Shown here in pieces: positions 1-6,393 of a stretch of 7,788 nt of DNA. How positions within the stretch are numbered: the stretch's first letter is position 1; each line of letters starts with the position of its first letter. The notes below the pieces were generated by a model. That model saw only the letters and a program-made list of their open reading frames with translations. It was not told the DNA's origin and did no database searches. The stretch is from assembly GCA_003554345.1 (NCBI GenBank), contig PWGE01000450.1:1-7788 (forward strand). Direction: 5' to 3'. Origin of the DNA: T1SED10-198M sp003554345 [NCBI: Candidatus Sumerlaeota bacterium] (lineage in GTDB: Bacteria > Sumerlaeota > T1SED10-198M). Made by a program: the position numbers and the translations under genes.

Positions 1-308
1 CCCTGGTTGGAAACAGTCAGGGTATACATTTCTGTTTCTATGGTTACTGTTTCTTCAGGGACTCTTTCAACCTCAGGAGGGTCGGGTTCAGGGTCTGGTT
101 CCGGCTCCGGTTCGGGGTCTGGTGTCGGCTCTGGTTCTTCCGGTGGTTCCGGTTCTGGAAAGGGTTCTTCAGGAGGATCTACTTCTTCCGGTGCTTCTTC
201 GGCCGGAGGCGTGGGGGGATGTTCCGGAGGTGGTGCCACTCTCTGGAAAATCATCAGGACAATAAAGGCAGATATAATAAAAAGTATCATGCGTTTTGAT
301 TCACTCAT
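1..308 (-). CDS. yidC: YidC-like membrane protein insertase, N-terminal part (cut by window edge)
   Basis: The minus frame from ATG at 308 stays open to the window edge, giving 102 residues. It begins MSESKR, followed by one hydrophobic segment (about residues 7-22) that would anchor the protein in the inner membrane. Residues 25-80 are an extreme Pro/Glu/Asp-rich linker (PEPEP- and EPDP-type repeats). From about residue 84 it reads EETVTIETEMYTLTVSNQG, which resembles the first strands of the periplasmic P1 domain of Gram-negative YidC, where a 'V.T....T....GG' pattern follows a signal anchor and variable linker. YidC inserts and folds inner-membrane proteins, alone or with SecYEG. The conserved C-terminal transmembrane core lies outside the window, so the call rests on N-terminal architecture only. 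A GGAGG lies 13 nt upstream of the ATG, a long spacing, and no in-frame alternative start is closer to it. The gene has its own promoter. Alternative: another signal-anchored envelope protein with a proline-rich spacer. Confidence 0.68.
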   Translation of the reverse strand, partial: MSESKRMILFIISAFIVLMIFQRVAPPPEHPPTPPAEEAPEEVDPPEEPFPEPEPPEEPEPTPDPEPEPEPDPEPDPPEVERVPEETVTIETEMYTLTVSNQ

Positions 309-333
309 CGTACAAACTGCGCCTCCGGTTTTT

Positions 334-355
334 TTGAGAAGAGAAGAATTCTCAA
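334..355 (-). promoter_or_regulatory. Hairpin in predicted yidC 5' leader
   Basis: The arms TTGAGAA (355-349) and TTCTCAA (340-334) are exact reverse complements, separated by an 8-nt TTCTTCTC loop. The loop itself carries another TTCTC, so GAGAA can instead pair with the nearer copy to form a 5-bp stem with a 3-nt loop. The structure lies between the predicted transcription start and the GGAGG site. It is A/T-rich and short, so a regulatory role is only a possibility. Confidence 0.25.
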
Positions 356-367
356 TATTGAACCAAC

Positions 368-395
368 AGTATATCAAATAGCCAGCAGTTTTCAA
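368..395 (-). promoter_or_regulatory. Sigma70-type promoter for yidC
   Basis: Reading the minus strand, a -35 element TTGAAA (395-390, 5 of 6 matches to TTGACA) is separated by 16 nt from a -10 element TATACT (373-368, 5 of 6 matches to TATAAT). The -10 is preceded by TGA, giving an extended -10 (TGnTATACT). Transcription should start near 361, leaving a leader of about 50 nt before the ATG at 308. It is the best promoter match I found in the intergenic region. No experimental support is available here. Confidence 0.6.
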
Positions 396-537
396 TATGA
401 AGGGCTATGTGCTGAGTCCATGGCGACTTATTAAAAAATGTTTTTTGTTCTAACCAGCAAGACTCAGTTGCAAAATCATAGTATATGACAACTTCTATTG
501 CAGGAAGAACTATTCATTCTTACTCCTCATACGGCAG

Positions 538-566
538 AAAACATCTTATCTTTCCGGGATAAGATG
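538..566 (-). terminator. Probable weak intrinsic terminator after the rsmB-like gene
   Basis: CATCTTATC (566-558 read on minus) and GATAAGATG (550-542) form a perfect 9-bp stem with a 7-nt loop, followed on the minus strand by TTTT (541-538). It lies about 107 nt after the stop of the rsmB-like gene and upstream of the yidC promoter, as expected for an operon terminator. The stem is A/T-rich and the T tract short, so termination may be inefficient. A palindromic protein-binding site is the main alternative. Confidence 0.4.
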
Positions 567-672
567 GTTGGATGCCGGCAATGTTTTGAATAAAAACGCA
601 AAAAGAGAGCCTGGAAGAACCCGGTGTTCCATTATGTCAGAAAAAAATCATGTGGCGATAGAATTTCCCGTT

Positions 673-2085
673 TTACTTCTCAGGTCTTAAGAAGGTGACA
701 GTGACACCCTGCATGCGCGGTATGAATCGAATCGTACTAAAGTATTTACGGGTGTTGAGGAAATGAGGAAACATATTCCCGGTCTTTTCTGGCAGGTACT
801 TTTCAAACTTGTTGTTTTCAAGAAATTTATTGACAGGATGTTCGTTTTCTTCTTTCAGAATGGATGATGTGATATAAACCAGTTGTCCTTTTTCAGAAAC
901 AAACTCTGCTGCTTCCTCCAGCAGTTCTCTTTGTAATGTCATTAATTCCCCCAGTTTTTTTCTGCTGAAGAGAAGTCGCTTTTCAGGATTTTTATCCAGG
1001 TTTCCAGTACCTGTACAGGGCACATCAACTATTACGGTATCATATTTCTGCTTCCCGGAGTCCCCTAATTCTTTGCGGCTGACTGTCTGAATATTGCTGA
1101 ATCCGGCTGCACGGGCCCGTAATTTTACTTCTTTTACCATATCTTCTTTGTGTTCGGTAGCTGTTATTGAACCCTTGTTATGCATACATATTGCGTAACC
1201 CAGTGTTTTACTGCCGTATCCTGCACAATAGTCCAATACGCTGGTACCCGGTTTGGGATCGACACACTGGACTGCCAGCTGAGTGGCATCATCCTGTATT
1301 TCGAAAAGTCTTTCCTTATAATCTTTTAGTTCATGCACATCATGTATGCCACGTATATGGATGCCCCACTTGTTGAAGGGACTTTTCCGGGCATTTATCC
1401 CGGCGCTTTGAAGTCTTTTTAACATTTTCTCTCGAGTGATGGCCGAGAGATTTACCATCAGATGGCGGGTTTGATATTTTTCAATAAAATCAGAAGAGGG
1501 CGGGCGAGTTCTTTCTGTAACAGAAAGATAGTTGTTTGAGAAAAAACGGATATCTTTTACCGGTAATAAACGAAGGAGTGAATGAAGAAAATGGGGGGAG
1601 TACTGGACCTTAAGGGTCTTAAGCAGTTCCATCTTTGTGCCCAGTTGCCAGCCGAGAGAGAGGGGGTCCTGGCCTTTACGATATTTCTGGCCCAGTGAAT
1701 GGTAAGCATCTCTGCTTTTATGGAGCATTGCTATAAGTTGATCCAGGTTGAAATCAGGGAACAGATGAAGCTGTTTGACTATTTTCATGGTGTAATTTGT
1801 AGAGTAATCAAGAAGCGTGTGAACAGTAAGAACCCAGGCAGAATACACCTTTTCCTGCAATTCAAAACGAAATTGTTTATGAACAAGGTCAAAGCGGTAG
1901 AAATAGTTTTCAACAGCCCGGCTCAGAAAGGAGCAGACCCATTTTTCTTCCGCTGTTCCAAACGTGTGCTTTCGAATAAGCAGGGCTAATTCTTTATCTG
2001 TTACCGGAGGGTTTTGAAGGCGCTCTTGCAGATAGTCGGCTAAAAATCTGGCCCAGTAATTGGAAGTTATTCGGGGCTTGTTCAT
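673..2085 (-). CDS. rsmB: RsmB/NOL1-NOP2-Sun family rRNA methyltransferase homologue, altered active site
   Basis: This 470-residue protein belongs to the RsmB (Fmu/Sun) family, whose E. coli member methylates C967 of 16S rRNA at C5 using S-adenosylmethionine. The first ~200 residues are mostly helical-looking and probably replace or resemble the NusB-like RNA-binding domain. The C-terminal half carries the Rossmann methyltransferase: FEIQDDATQLA (261-271, family 'FxxQDxAxQL'), motif I DYCAGYGSKT (285-294), motif IV DVPCTGTG (354-361) with the release cysteine C357, and motif VI VYITSSILKEEN (403-414). The family motif VI is normally TCS, with the cysteine as nucleophile; here residue 407 is Ser (codon TCA). 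The C357-to-S407 distance of 50 matches the distance between the two cysteines in E. coli RsmB (C325, C375). Motif I is also unusual, since the common AAPGGKT is read as AGYGSKT. The length is slightly above the E. coli protein (429). The start overlaps the RNase G stop as ATGA and has an AGGAG site 7 nt upstream. It may be a non-catalytic RNA binder or an enzyme with changed chemistry. Confidence 0.85.
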   Translation of the reverse strand: MNKPRITSNYWARFLADYLQERLQNPPVTDKELALLIRKHTFGTAEEKWVCSFLSRAVENYFYRFDLVHKQFRFELQEKVYSAWVLTVHTLLDYSTNYTMKIVKQLHLFPDFNLDQLIAMLHKSRDAYHSLGQKYRKGQDPLSLGWQLGTKMELLKTLKVQYSPHFLHSLLRLLPVKDIRFFSNNYLSVTERTRPPSSDFIEKYQTRHLMVNLSAITREKMLKRLQSAGINARKSPFNKWGIHIRGIHDVHELKDYKERLFEIQDDATQLAVQCVDPKPGTSVLDYCAGYGSKTLGYAICMHNKGSITATEHKEDMVKEVKLRARAAGFSNIQTVSRKELGDSGKQKYDTVIVDVPCTGTGNLDKNPEKRLLFSRKKLGELMTLQRELLEEAAEFVSEKGQLVYITSSILKEENEHPVNKFLENNKFEKYLPEKTGNMFPHFLNTRKYFSTIRFIPRMQGVTVTFLRPEK

Positions 2086-3524
2086 AAAGGTTCTCCTGTT
2101 TCAAAATGAAGATGTTCTGTAATATCAAACTCGGTTTCTTGCAGGGCAGGGGATAGTTTTAGAGTAACTGAGATGTTAAAATTTTCCGTGAGATCCTCAG
2201 TCATTTCCTGAAAAAGCGGTTGAAAACCGGTAGGAATATACAGTAAAAAATCAAAGATATTTTGTATTTCATAATAGTGAAGAATAACGCGGCGAACCGC
2301 TAAGGCCTGGAAAAAAGCATTGGGATAATGGCCACTGCCTTTACAACACGGACATGTTTTAAGAAAAACCTGCTTTAAGGAAGAGTGCTTTCTTTTTCGT
2401 ACAATCGTCATTAAACCCACATCATTGACTCCGATAACTTCTGAAGGAATAAGACTTTTCGCAAGTTCTTCTCGCAAAAGGGCGCAGACTGTTTCGATTT
2501 CCACTTTCTTTTTCAGGTCGATAAAATCGATCACAATTAAACCCCCCAGGTTACGAAAACGAATCTGACGGGCTATCTGAACAGCGGCTTCCCTGTTGAT
2601 ATGATCGGCGGTAGCCTGTAATCCTTTTTTTGTTCCTGAAAAACGTCCTGAATTGACATCAAGTGTTGTCAGGAAAGGTTTTTCACTGATAAGAATATAC
2701 CCTCCTGAAGGAAGCCAGCACTTATTTTTAAGTGAGAGCTCGATGGCTCTGTTTATCCCATATTTTTCAAAAAGATCTGTCCGCTTTTCATAATGAATAT
2801 CGGGCTTTTGACTATCAGGTATCTCTGCAAAGTGTTCCTGTACCTCCTGGTAAAGTGCCCGGTTATCAGTATGTACAGCTTCGAAAAGAATACTGGCGGC
2901 ATCACGGAGCCAGAAAAAAATGTGGCTTTTATCCTGGTGCACCAGGCCGGGCTTTTTTTTCGTTTCCAGCTTTTCTTCGATTGCCGACCATTTTGCCTGC
3001 AACTTTTTCGCTTCTTCCAGAAGTGTGCTGTCATCCAGATTAAAAGCAGCAGTACGGGCAATAAAACCACCCTTTTCAGATGACAGGTTCTCTAAAAGAG
3101 AAAAGAGTCGTTCACGTTCTTCGCCTTCTATCTTCCTGGAGACTTTTTGAAAAGAGGTATAGGGAAAATAAACCAGGTATTTCCCGGTAAGGAAAAATTC
3201 ATTGGTAAGCTTCACTCCTTTTTCAGGAGTTTCTTCTTTTTGAACCTGAACAAAAAGTCGTTCACCGGCTTTAAAATCCTGACATCTGTCTTTTTCCGGA
3301 AGAAAGAGGTAGCCATTTTTATCCCGTCCAATATCCACAAATACCGCCTGTAAGCCAGGCACAACGTTGTCCACTTTTCCCAGGTAGATATCTCCGATAC
3401 GGGGTTTATTACTTCGTGTCCAGACATACAATTCCACGGCCTGGTCTTCTTCGAGAAGGCAGATCTTTTCTTCTATATTATTTCTGGAAAGGAGGAGGGT
3501 GCGGGACAGTGTCGGTTCGTTCAT
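2082..3524 (-). CDS. rng: Ribonuclease G (RNase E/G family endoribonuclease)
   Basis: This 480-residue protein is close in length to E. coli RNase G (489). RNase G is a cytoplasmic, metal-dependent, 5'-end-sensing endonuclease that matures 16S rRNA and turns over mRNA. An S1-like RNA-binding region spans about 38-115 (RIGDIYLGKV, LQAVFVDIG). The 5' sensor/RNase H-like part includes GGFIARTAA (152-160). The two metal-binding aspartates are visible in LTTLDVNSG (D289) and GGLIVIDFID (D333), with spacing like D303/D346 of RNase E. The zinc-link motif is CPCCKGSG (C391 and C394 in the CxxC positions), preceded by a KRKHSSL stretch. The long disordered C-terminal scaffold of RNase E is absent, which favours RNase G. 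The gene overlaps both neighbours by 4 nt (ATGA) and has no strong Shine-Dalgarno site of its own, so its translation probably depends on the upstream radical SAM gene. Nothing indicates truncation. Confidence 0.95.
   Translation of the reverse strand: MNEPTLSRTLLLSRNNIEEKICLLEEDQAVELYVWTRSNKPRIGDIYLGKVDNVVPGLQAVFVDIGRDKNGYLFLPEKDRCQDFKAGERLFVQVQKEETPEKGVKLTNEFFLTGKYLVYFPYTSFQKVSRKIEGEERERLFSLLENLSSEKGGFIARTAAFNLDDSTLLEEAKKLQAKWSAIEEKLETKKKPGLVHQDKSHIFFWLRDAASILFEAVHTDNRALYQEVQEHFAEIPDSQKPDIHYEKRTDLFEKYGINRAIELSLKNKCWLPSGGYILISEKPFLTTLDVNSGRFSGTKKGLQATADHINREAAVQIARQIRFRNLGGLIVIDFIDLKKKVEIETVCALLREELAKSLIPSEVIGVNDVGLMTIVRKRKHSSLKQVFLKTCPCCKGSGHYPNAFFQALAVRRVILHYYEIQNIFDFLLYIPTGFQPLFQEMTEDLTENFNISVTLKLSPALQETEFDITEHLHFETGEPL
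2093..2097 (-). promoter_or_regulatory. Ribosome binding site of the rsmB-like gene
   Basis: AGGAG lies 7 nt before the ATG at 2085, inside the last codons of the RNase G gene. It supports the chosen start. It also shows that this gene has its own initiation signal despite the 4-nt overlap, unlike the two genes before it. Confidence 0.6.
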
Positions 3525-5962
3525 AAAGCAATTTTTCTTTTGTTAAAATTTAAAAAGAGCTGTACTTTACGAACATAATATGGTGTATCACCTTTATTTA
3601 ACAGGGAACGAAACTTTTTTTTGGGGCCTTCTACATCAATTTCAAAAATATTCGATGATGGCCGGGATACAGCCTGAATGCTATCATCATGAATTTTGCG
3701 GAAATCTTCTTCAGCAATGAGAGGATCCTTCTCAAAAGTGGTACGGTAACGGCTTACTATTTTTTGTTTGTTAAGGTTAGGAGTGTTCCGGGGCAGAGGC
3801 AGAAGTTTACGGAATGAGTAGCCGGCGGGTGAACTCTGGTTGAGTTTTTTGAGAGATTCCCCGGGCTCTATGGGTTCGCTTAAAGGAAGTTCCAGAATTT
3901 CACAGTCACTTTCCCAGAAAATGGGAAGGGCGTCATAAAAACTTATTTTTACTTTAGGGTTATACCCCTGTGAGTAGAGGAGGGGAAGATGTGCCCGTCG
4001 AAGAATGAATTCAATGTTTCGAATAAAATCCAGGTGACCGATATAGCTTGCGGGAAAGTGTTTGGTGAGGAGTAACCAGTACCGGTAAGTTTTGGGAGTT
4101 GTTTCCATGAGATGGGCACGAGGTAGTGGTTCAATCTTCTCCCGAGAGGCGATAACATTTTTATGAGAAGGAGCGCAGGCCCCACAACCATAACATCCCT
4201 CTTTTCTGCAGGAGGGTCTTTCCTTATTTTCCTGTGAGGTATGATATTCTTCGAGAAGGAATTCTCTGTCTATACCGGCATCAATATTATCCCATGGCAA
4301 GGGGTTTTCTGGTAAGTAAGGGCGGTGTGCATCATACCCGTGTTTTTTCTCAAAATGACCGAGAATAGAGTCCCATAGTTCGGGTTGAAAGGCATCATCC
4401 CAGGTGTCCAGGTAAGCACCTTTATTGACGGCTTCCAGAATGACTTCTGAAGCCCGGCGATCGGCTCGCGCCAGGAAGGCTTCTACCCGGTTCATGGTCA
4501 GATCAGGATATTTTATTGAAACATGTTGTAATTTGCGGCATTCCCTGCGCATGGCGTGTATTATTTCAAAATAATATTCTCTGTCATGATGGGGCGCCCA
4601 CTGGAAAGGTGTATGAGCTTTGGGAATAAAAGGAGCTACAGATACGTTAATTTGATAACGCTTATGATATTGAGAGGCAATATCATTTGCTTTCCTGATA
4701 AGGGAAATAATACCTTCTATATCAGCTTTTTCTTCCCCGGGTAACCCAATCATAAAATAGAGTTTGAGAACCTGCCATCCCCTCGAAAAACAAAGTGAGA
4801 TGGTCTCAAATATTTCTTCGTCAGTGAAATGTTTATTAATTATCCTGCGCAATCTTTCGGTGCCTGCTTCCGGGGCGAAAGTAAAGCCTGCTTTGCCCCG
4901 TTGGAGCGCGGTGTCTTCAAGCTGAGTGGTGAACTTTTCAATGCGCAGAGAAGGGAAGGACAACTTTACATGATATTGCTCCAGAAAAGGAGACAGATTA
5001 CGAATTATATCAGATAAACAGGTATAATCGGCAATACTCAGGGAAAGGAGGCTGACCTCATTATATCCCGTGATGGTAAGACCACGTAAAATTTCTTCGC
5101 TGAGGCGGCGGGGATTTTTTTCGCGAAGTGGACGGTTTACATACCCTGCCTGACAGAAACGGCACCCATTTAAGCATCCCCTTGCTGTTTCTATGACCAG
5201 TCTGTCATGAACAGGCTTGATGGAAGGAATCAGGTACCATTTGGGAAAAGGACTTTTATTGATATCGAACACTCTTTTCCTGACCTGTTGTTCAGTTCCT
5301 TCTTCAACCTCATAACCCTTGAATTGACCGCTTTTATCATAGAGTGGCTTATACAGGGAAGGTACGTAAATCCCCTGAATTTTTGATAAACGACGCAGTT
5401 TTTGGCTGCGGGAAGAAGAATCTTTCTCAAGCAAATCGGCGATTTCTCCAAAGACTTCTTCTCCATCTCCGAGAATAAAAGCATCGATAAAGTCTGCATA
5501 TGGTTCCGGATTATAAGCCCCCGTGCCGCCGCCCAGTATAAGAGGATCTTTCTCGCCCCGGTCCTTTGCCAGTATGGGCACTCCGCTTCGTTCTATCATC
5601 TTTACCATAGTAGTGCAGGATAATTCTGTCTGTAATGTGAAACCGATGCAATCAAACTCTTTTCCTGGTTTTTGAAAATACAGCGAAGGAATCAAAGCGT
5701 CCCGGGATTCTAAAAATTCCATGATGGTTTGATCGGGAGCAAAAATACGGTCTACCACAAGAGAGGTTTTCTGGAGCATGTAATTGTACAGGGCATGAAA
5801 GCCAAAATAACAGGTGCCTATTTCATACACATCAGGAAATGCCAGCAATATCTTCAACTTTTCAGGGGCCCATCGCTGTCTTTTCTGACTGTATTCAGAG
5901 TCAATATATCGTCCCGGTTTGGGAAGATTATAGGATTGGAGCCAGGACAGAAATTCATTCAT
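3521..5962 (-). CDS. Radical SAM protein (TIGR03960-like) fused to a DUF2344/TIGR03936 domain
   Basis: This 813-residue cytoplasmic iron-sulfur protein is of uncertain function. Residues 1-200 resemble a B12-binding-like fold (KILLAFPDVYEIG at 37-49, LILGGGTGAYNPEPYADFID at 141-160). The radical SAM core begins near 250: RGCLNGCRFCQAG carries the CxxxCxxC triad C263, C267, C270 for the 4Fe-4S cluster that cleaves S-adenosylmethionine. APEAGTERLR (363-372) and YFMIGLPGE (402-410) are typical core strands. A second cysteine group, C585, C590, C593, C596 (C-x4-C-x2-C-x2-C), lies just after the core and could hold another metal or cluster. From about 625 to the end is the DUF2344-type domain (GHLDFIRNIEFILRRAHLPL, then YSQGYNPKVKISF). 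In many bacteria the two parts are separate neighbouring genes that sit beside RNase G; here they are fused. The start overlaps the preceding stop by ATGA and lacks a clear Shine-Dalgarno site. No substrate can be assigned; an RNA or ribosome-linked role is suggested only by the neighbours. Confidence 0.9.
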   Translation of the reverse strand: MNEFLSWLQSYNLPKPGRYIDSEYSQKRQRWAPEKLKILLAFPDVYEIGTCYFGFHALYNYMLQKTSLVVDRIFAPDQTIMEFLESRDALIPSLYFQKPGKEFDCIGFTLQTELSCTTMVKMIERSGVPILAKDRGEKDPLILGGGTGAYNPEPYADFIDAFILGDGEEVFGEIADLLEKDSSSRSQKLRRLSKIQGIYVPSLYKPLYDKSGQFKGYEVEEGTEQQVRKRVFDINKSPFPKWYLIPSIKPVHDRLVIETARGCLNGCRFCQAGYVNRPLREKNPRRLSEEILRGLTITGYNEVSLLSLSIADYTCLSDIIRNLSPFLEQYHVKLSFPSLRIEKFTTQLEDTALQRGKAGFTFAPEAGTERLRRIINKHFTDEEIFETISLCFSRGWQVLKLYFMIGLPGEEKADIEGIISLIRKANDIASQYHKRYQINVSVAPFIPKAHTPFQWAPHHDREYYFEIIHAMRRECRKLQHVSIKYPDLTMNRVEAFLARADRRASEVILEAVNKGAYLDTWDDAFQPELWDSILGHFEKKHGYDAHRPYLPENPLPWDNIDAGIDREFLLEEYHTSQENKERPSCRKEGCYGCGACAPSHKNVIASREKIEPLPRAHLMETTPKTYRYWLLLTKHFPASYIGHLDFIRNIEFILRRAHLPLLYSQGYNPKVKISFYDALPIFWESDCEILELPLSEPIEPGESLKKLNQSSPAGYSFRKLLPLPRNTPNLNKQKIVSRYRTTFEKDPLIAEEDFRKIHDDSIQAVSRPSSNIFEIDVEGPKKKFRSLLNKGDTPYYVRKVQLFLNFNKRKIAL

Positions 5963-6354
5963 GGAGCTAATTTAAAGAGTCCTTTTTTCCTGCAGCTTTT
6001 GCATTGACCCATGACAAAGGTGGTGCCGTCGCTCATCTCTTGCTGCGAGATAATGGTAATGGCTGGTGACTGGCATTTCATGCAGTGTATTTTTGATTGT
6101 GAGGTTCCTTCTTTCTGTGCATTCTGTTTTTGCGATGTTACCGGTATTTTTTTCTCTTCAGCTGTTTTTCTTCTGGCTGTTTTCGGTTCTTTTTTGGGGT
6201 CTTTTTCATGAAAAACCGGTTCAGATGTGGTATGGCTGCTATTCGGTATGAATGAATTGTAATTTACCCGGGAAGTTCTGAGTTTATATCCACAGATCAG
6301 GCAATTATCCATAAAGGATTCATTATGTTCTTTACAACGGGGACACAGGATCAT
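5959..6354 (-). CDS. Small protein with two Cys4 zinc ribbons, function unknown
   Basis: This 131-residue protein has an N-terminal treble-clef/ribbon motif, CPRC at 4-7 and CLIC at 18-21. A basic, Ser/Lys/Glu-rich and probably disordered linker follows (about 25-88). A second ribbon has CMKC at 91-94 and CKSC at 118-121 and ends GLFKLAP. All eight cysteines are in paired CxxC form, so binding of two zinc ions is likely. No signal peptide or membrane segment is visible, so it should be cytoplasmic. I do not recognise a named family. The ribbons and basic linker would allow RNA, DNA or protein contact. The gene follows pilT after a 39-nt gap with GGGAG 7 nt before the ATG. It overlaps the radical SAM start by ATGA, so its translation is probably coupled to that gene. 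Position and cysteine pattern make it a real gene; the role is unknown. Confidence 0.8.
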   Translation of the reverse strand: MILCPRCKEHNESFMDNCLICGYKLRTSRVNYNSFIPNSSHTTSEPVFHEKDPKKEPKTARRKTAEEKKIPVTSQKQNAQKEGTSQSKIHCMKCQSPAITIISQQEMSDGTTFVMGQCKSCRKKGLFKLAP

Positions 6355-6361
6355 TTGTAAA

Positions 6362-6366
6362 CTCCC
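6362..6366 (-). promoter_or_regulatory. Ribosome binding site of the zinc-ribbon gene
   Basis: GGGAG lies 7 nt before the ATG at 6354, in the 39-nt gap after pilT. It fixes the start so that the first CPRC motif is included. The gap holds no visible terminator, so read-through from pilT is expected. Confidence 0.5.
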
Positions 6367-6393
6367 GGACTGGTTATAGTATGCAGATAAATA

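Larger units (their letters stand above)
309..672. other. Intergenic region between rsmB-like gene and yidC
   Basis: This 364-base stretch holds no convincing protein gene. In minus-strand order it contains the tail after the rsmB-like stop, a perfect 8-bp palindrome TGCCGGCA (573-580), a 9-bp stem hairpin (542-566) followed by four T, a 13-codon ORF with a good AGGAG site (517-476), a sigma70-type promoter (395-368), and a short hairpin in the predicted yidC leader (334-355). No tRNA cloverleaf or recognisable riboswitch was seen. The arrangement fits the end of one transcription unit and the start of another. Confidence 0.7.

Noticed and set aside
7-381. Plus-strand frame rich in Ser-Gly repeats
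   Set aside because: It is the antisense of the Pro/Glu-rich linker of the minus-strand YidC-like gene. The Ser-Gly pattern follows from the complement of CCG/GAA codons, and the frame lacks domain structure.
573-580. TGCCGGCA perfect palindrome as an operator
   Set aside because: Eight bases are too short to claim a binding site without a second copy, and none was seen near the promoter.
601-631. Second possible terminator right after the rsmB-like stop
   Set aside because: GAAC/GTTC forms only a 4-bp stem, with T5 some distance downstream; it is weaker than the 9-bp hairpin at 542-566.
1699-1989. Plus-strand 96-residue frame opposite the rsmB-like gene
   Set aside because: It is fully antisense to a well-supported gene, shows no recognisable motif and has no convincing promoter.
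2753-3070. Out-of-frame minus-strand 105-residue frame inside RNase G
   Set aside because: It overlaps the RNase G catalytic region in another frame and has no motif; it is a shadow frame.
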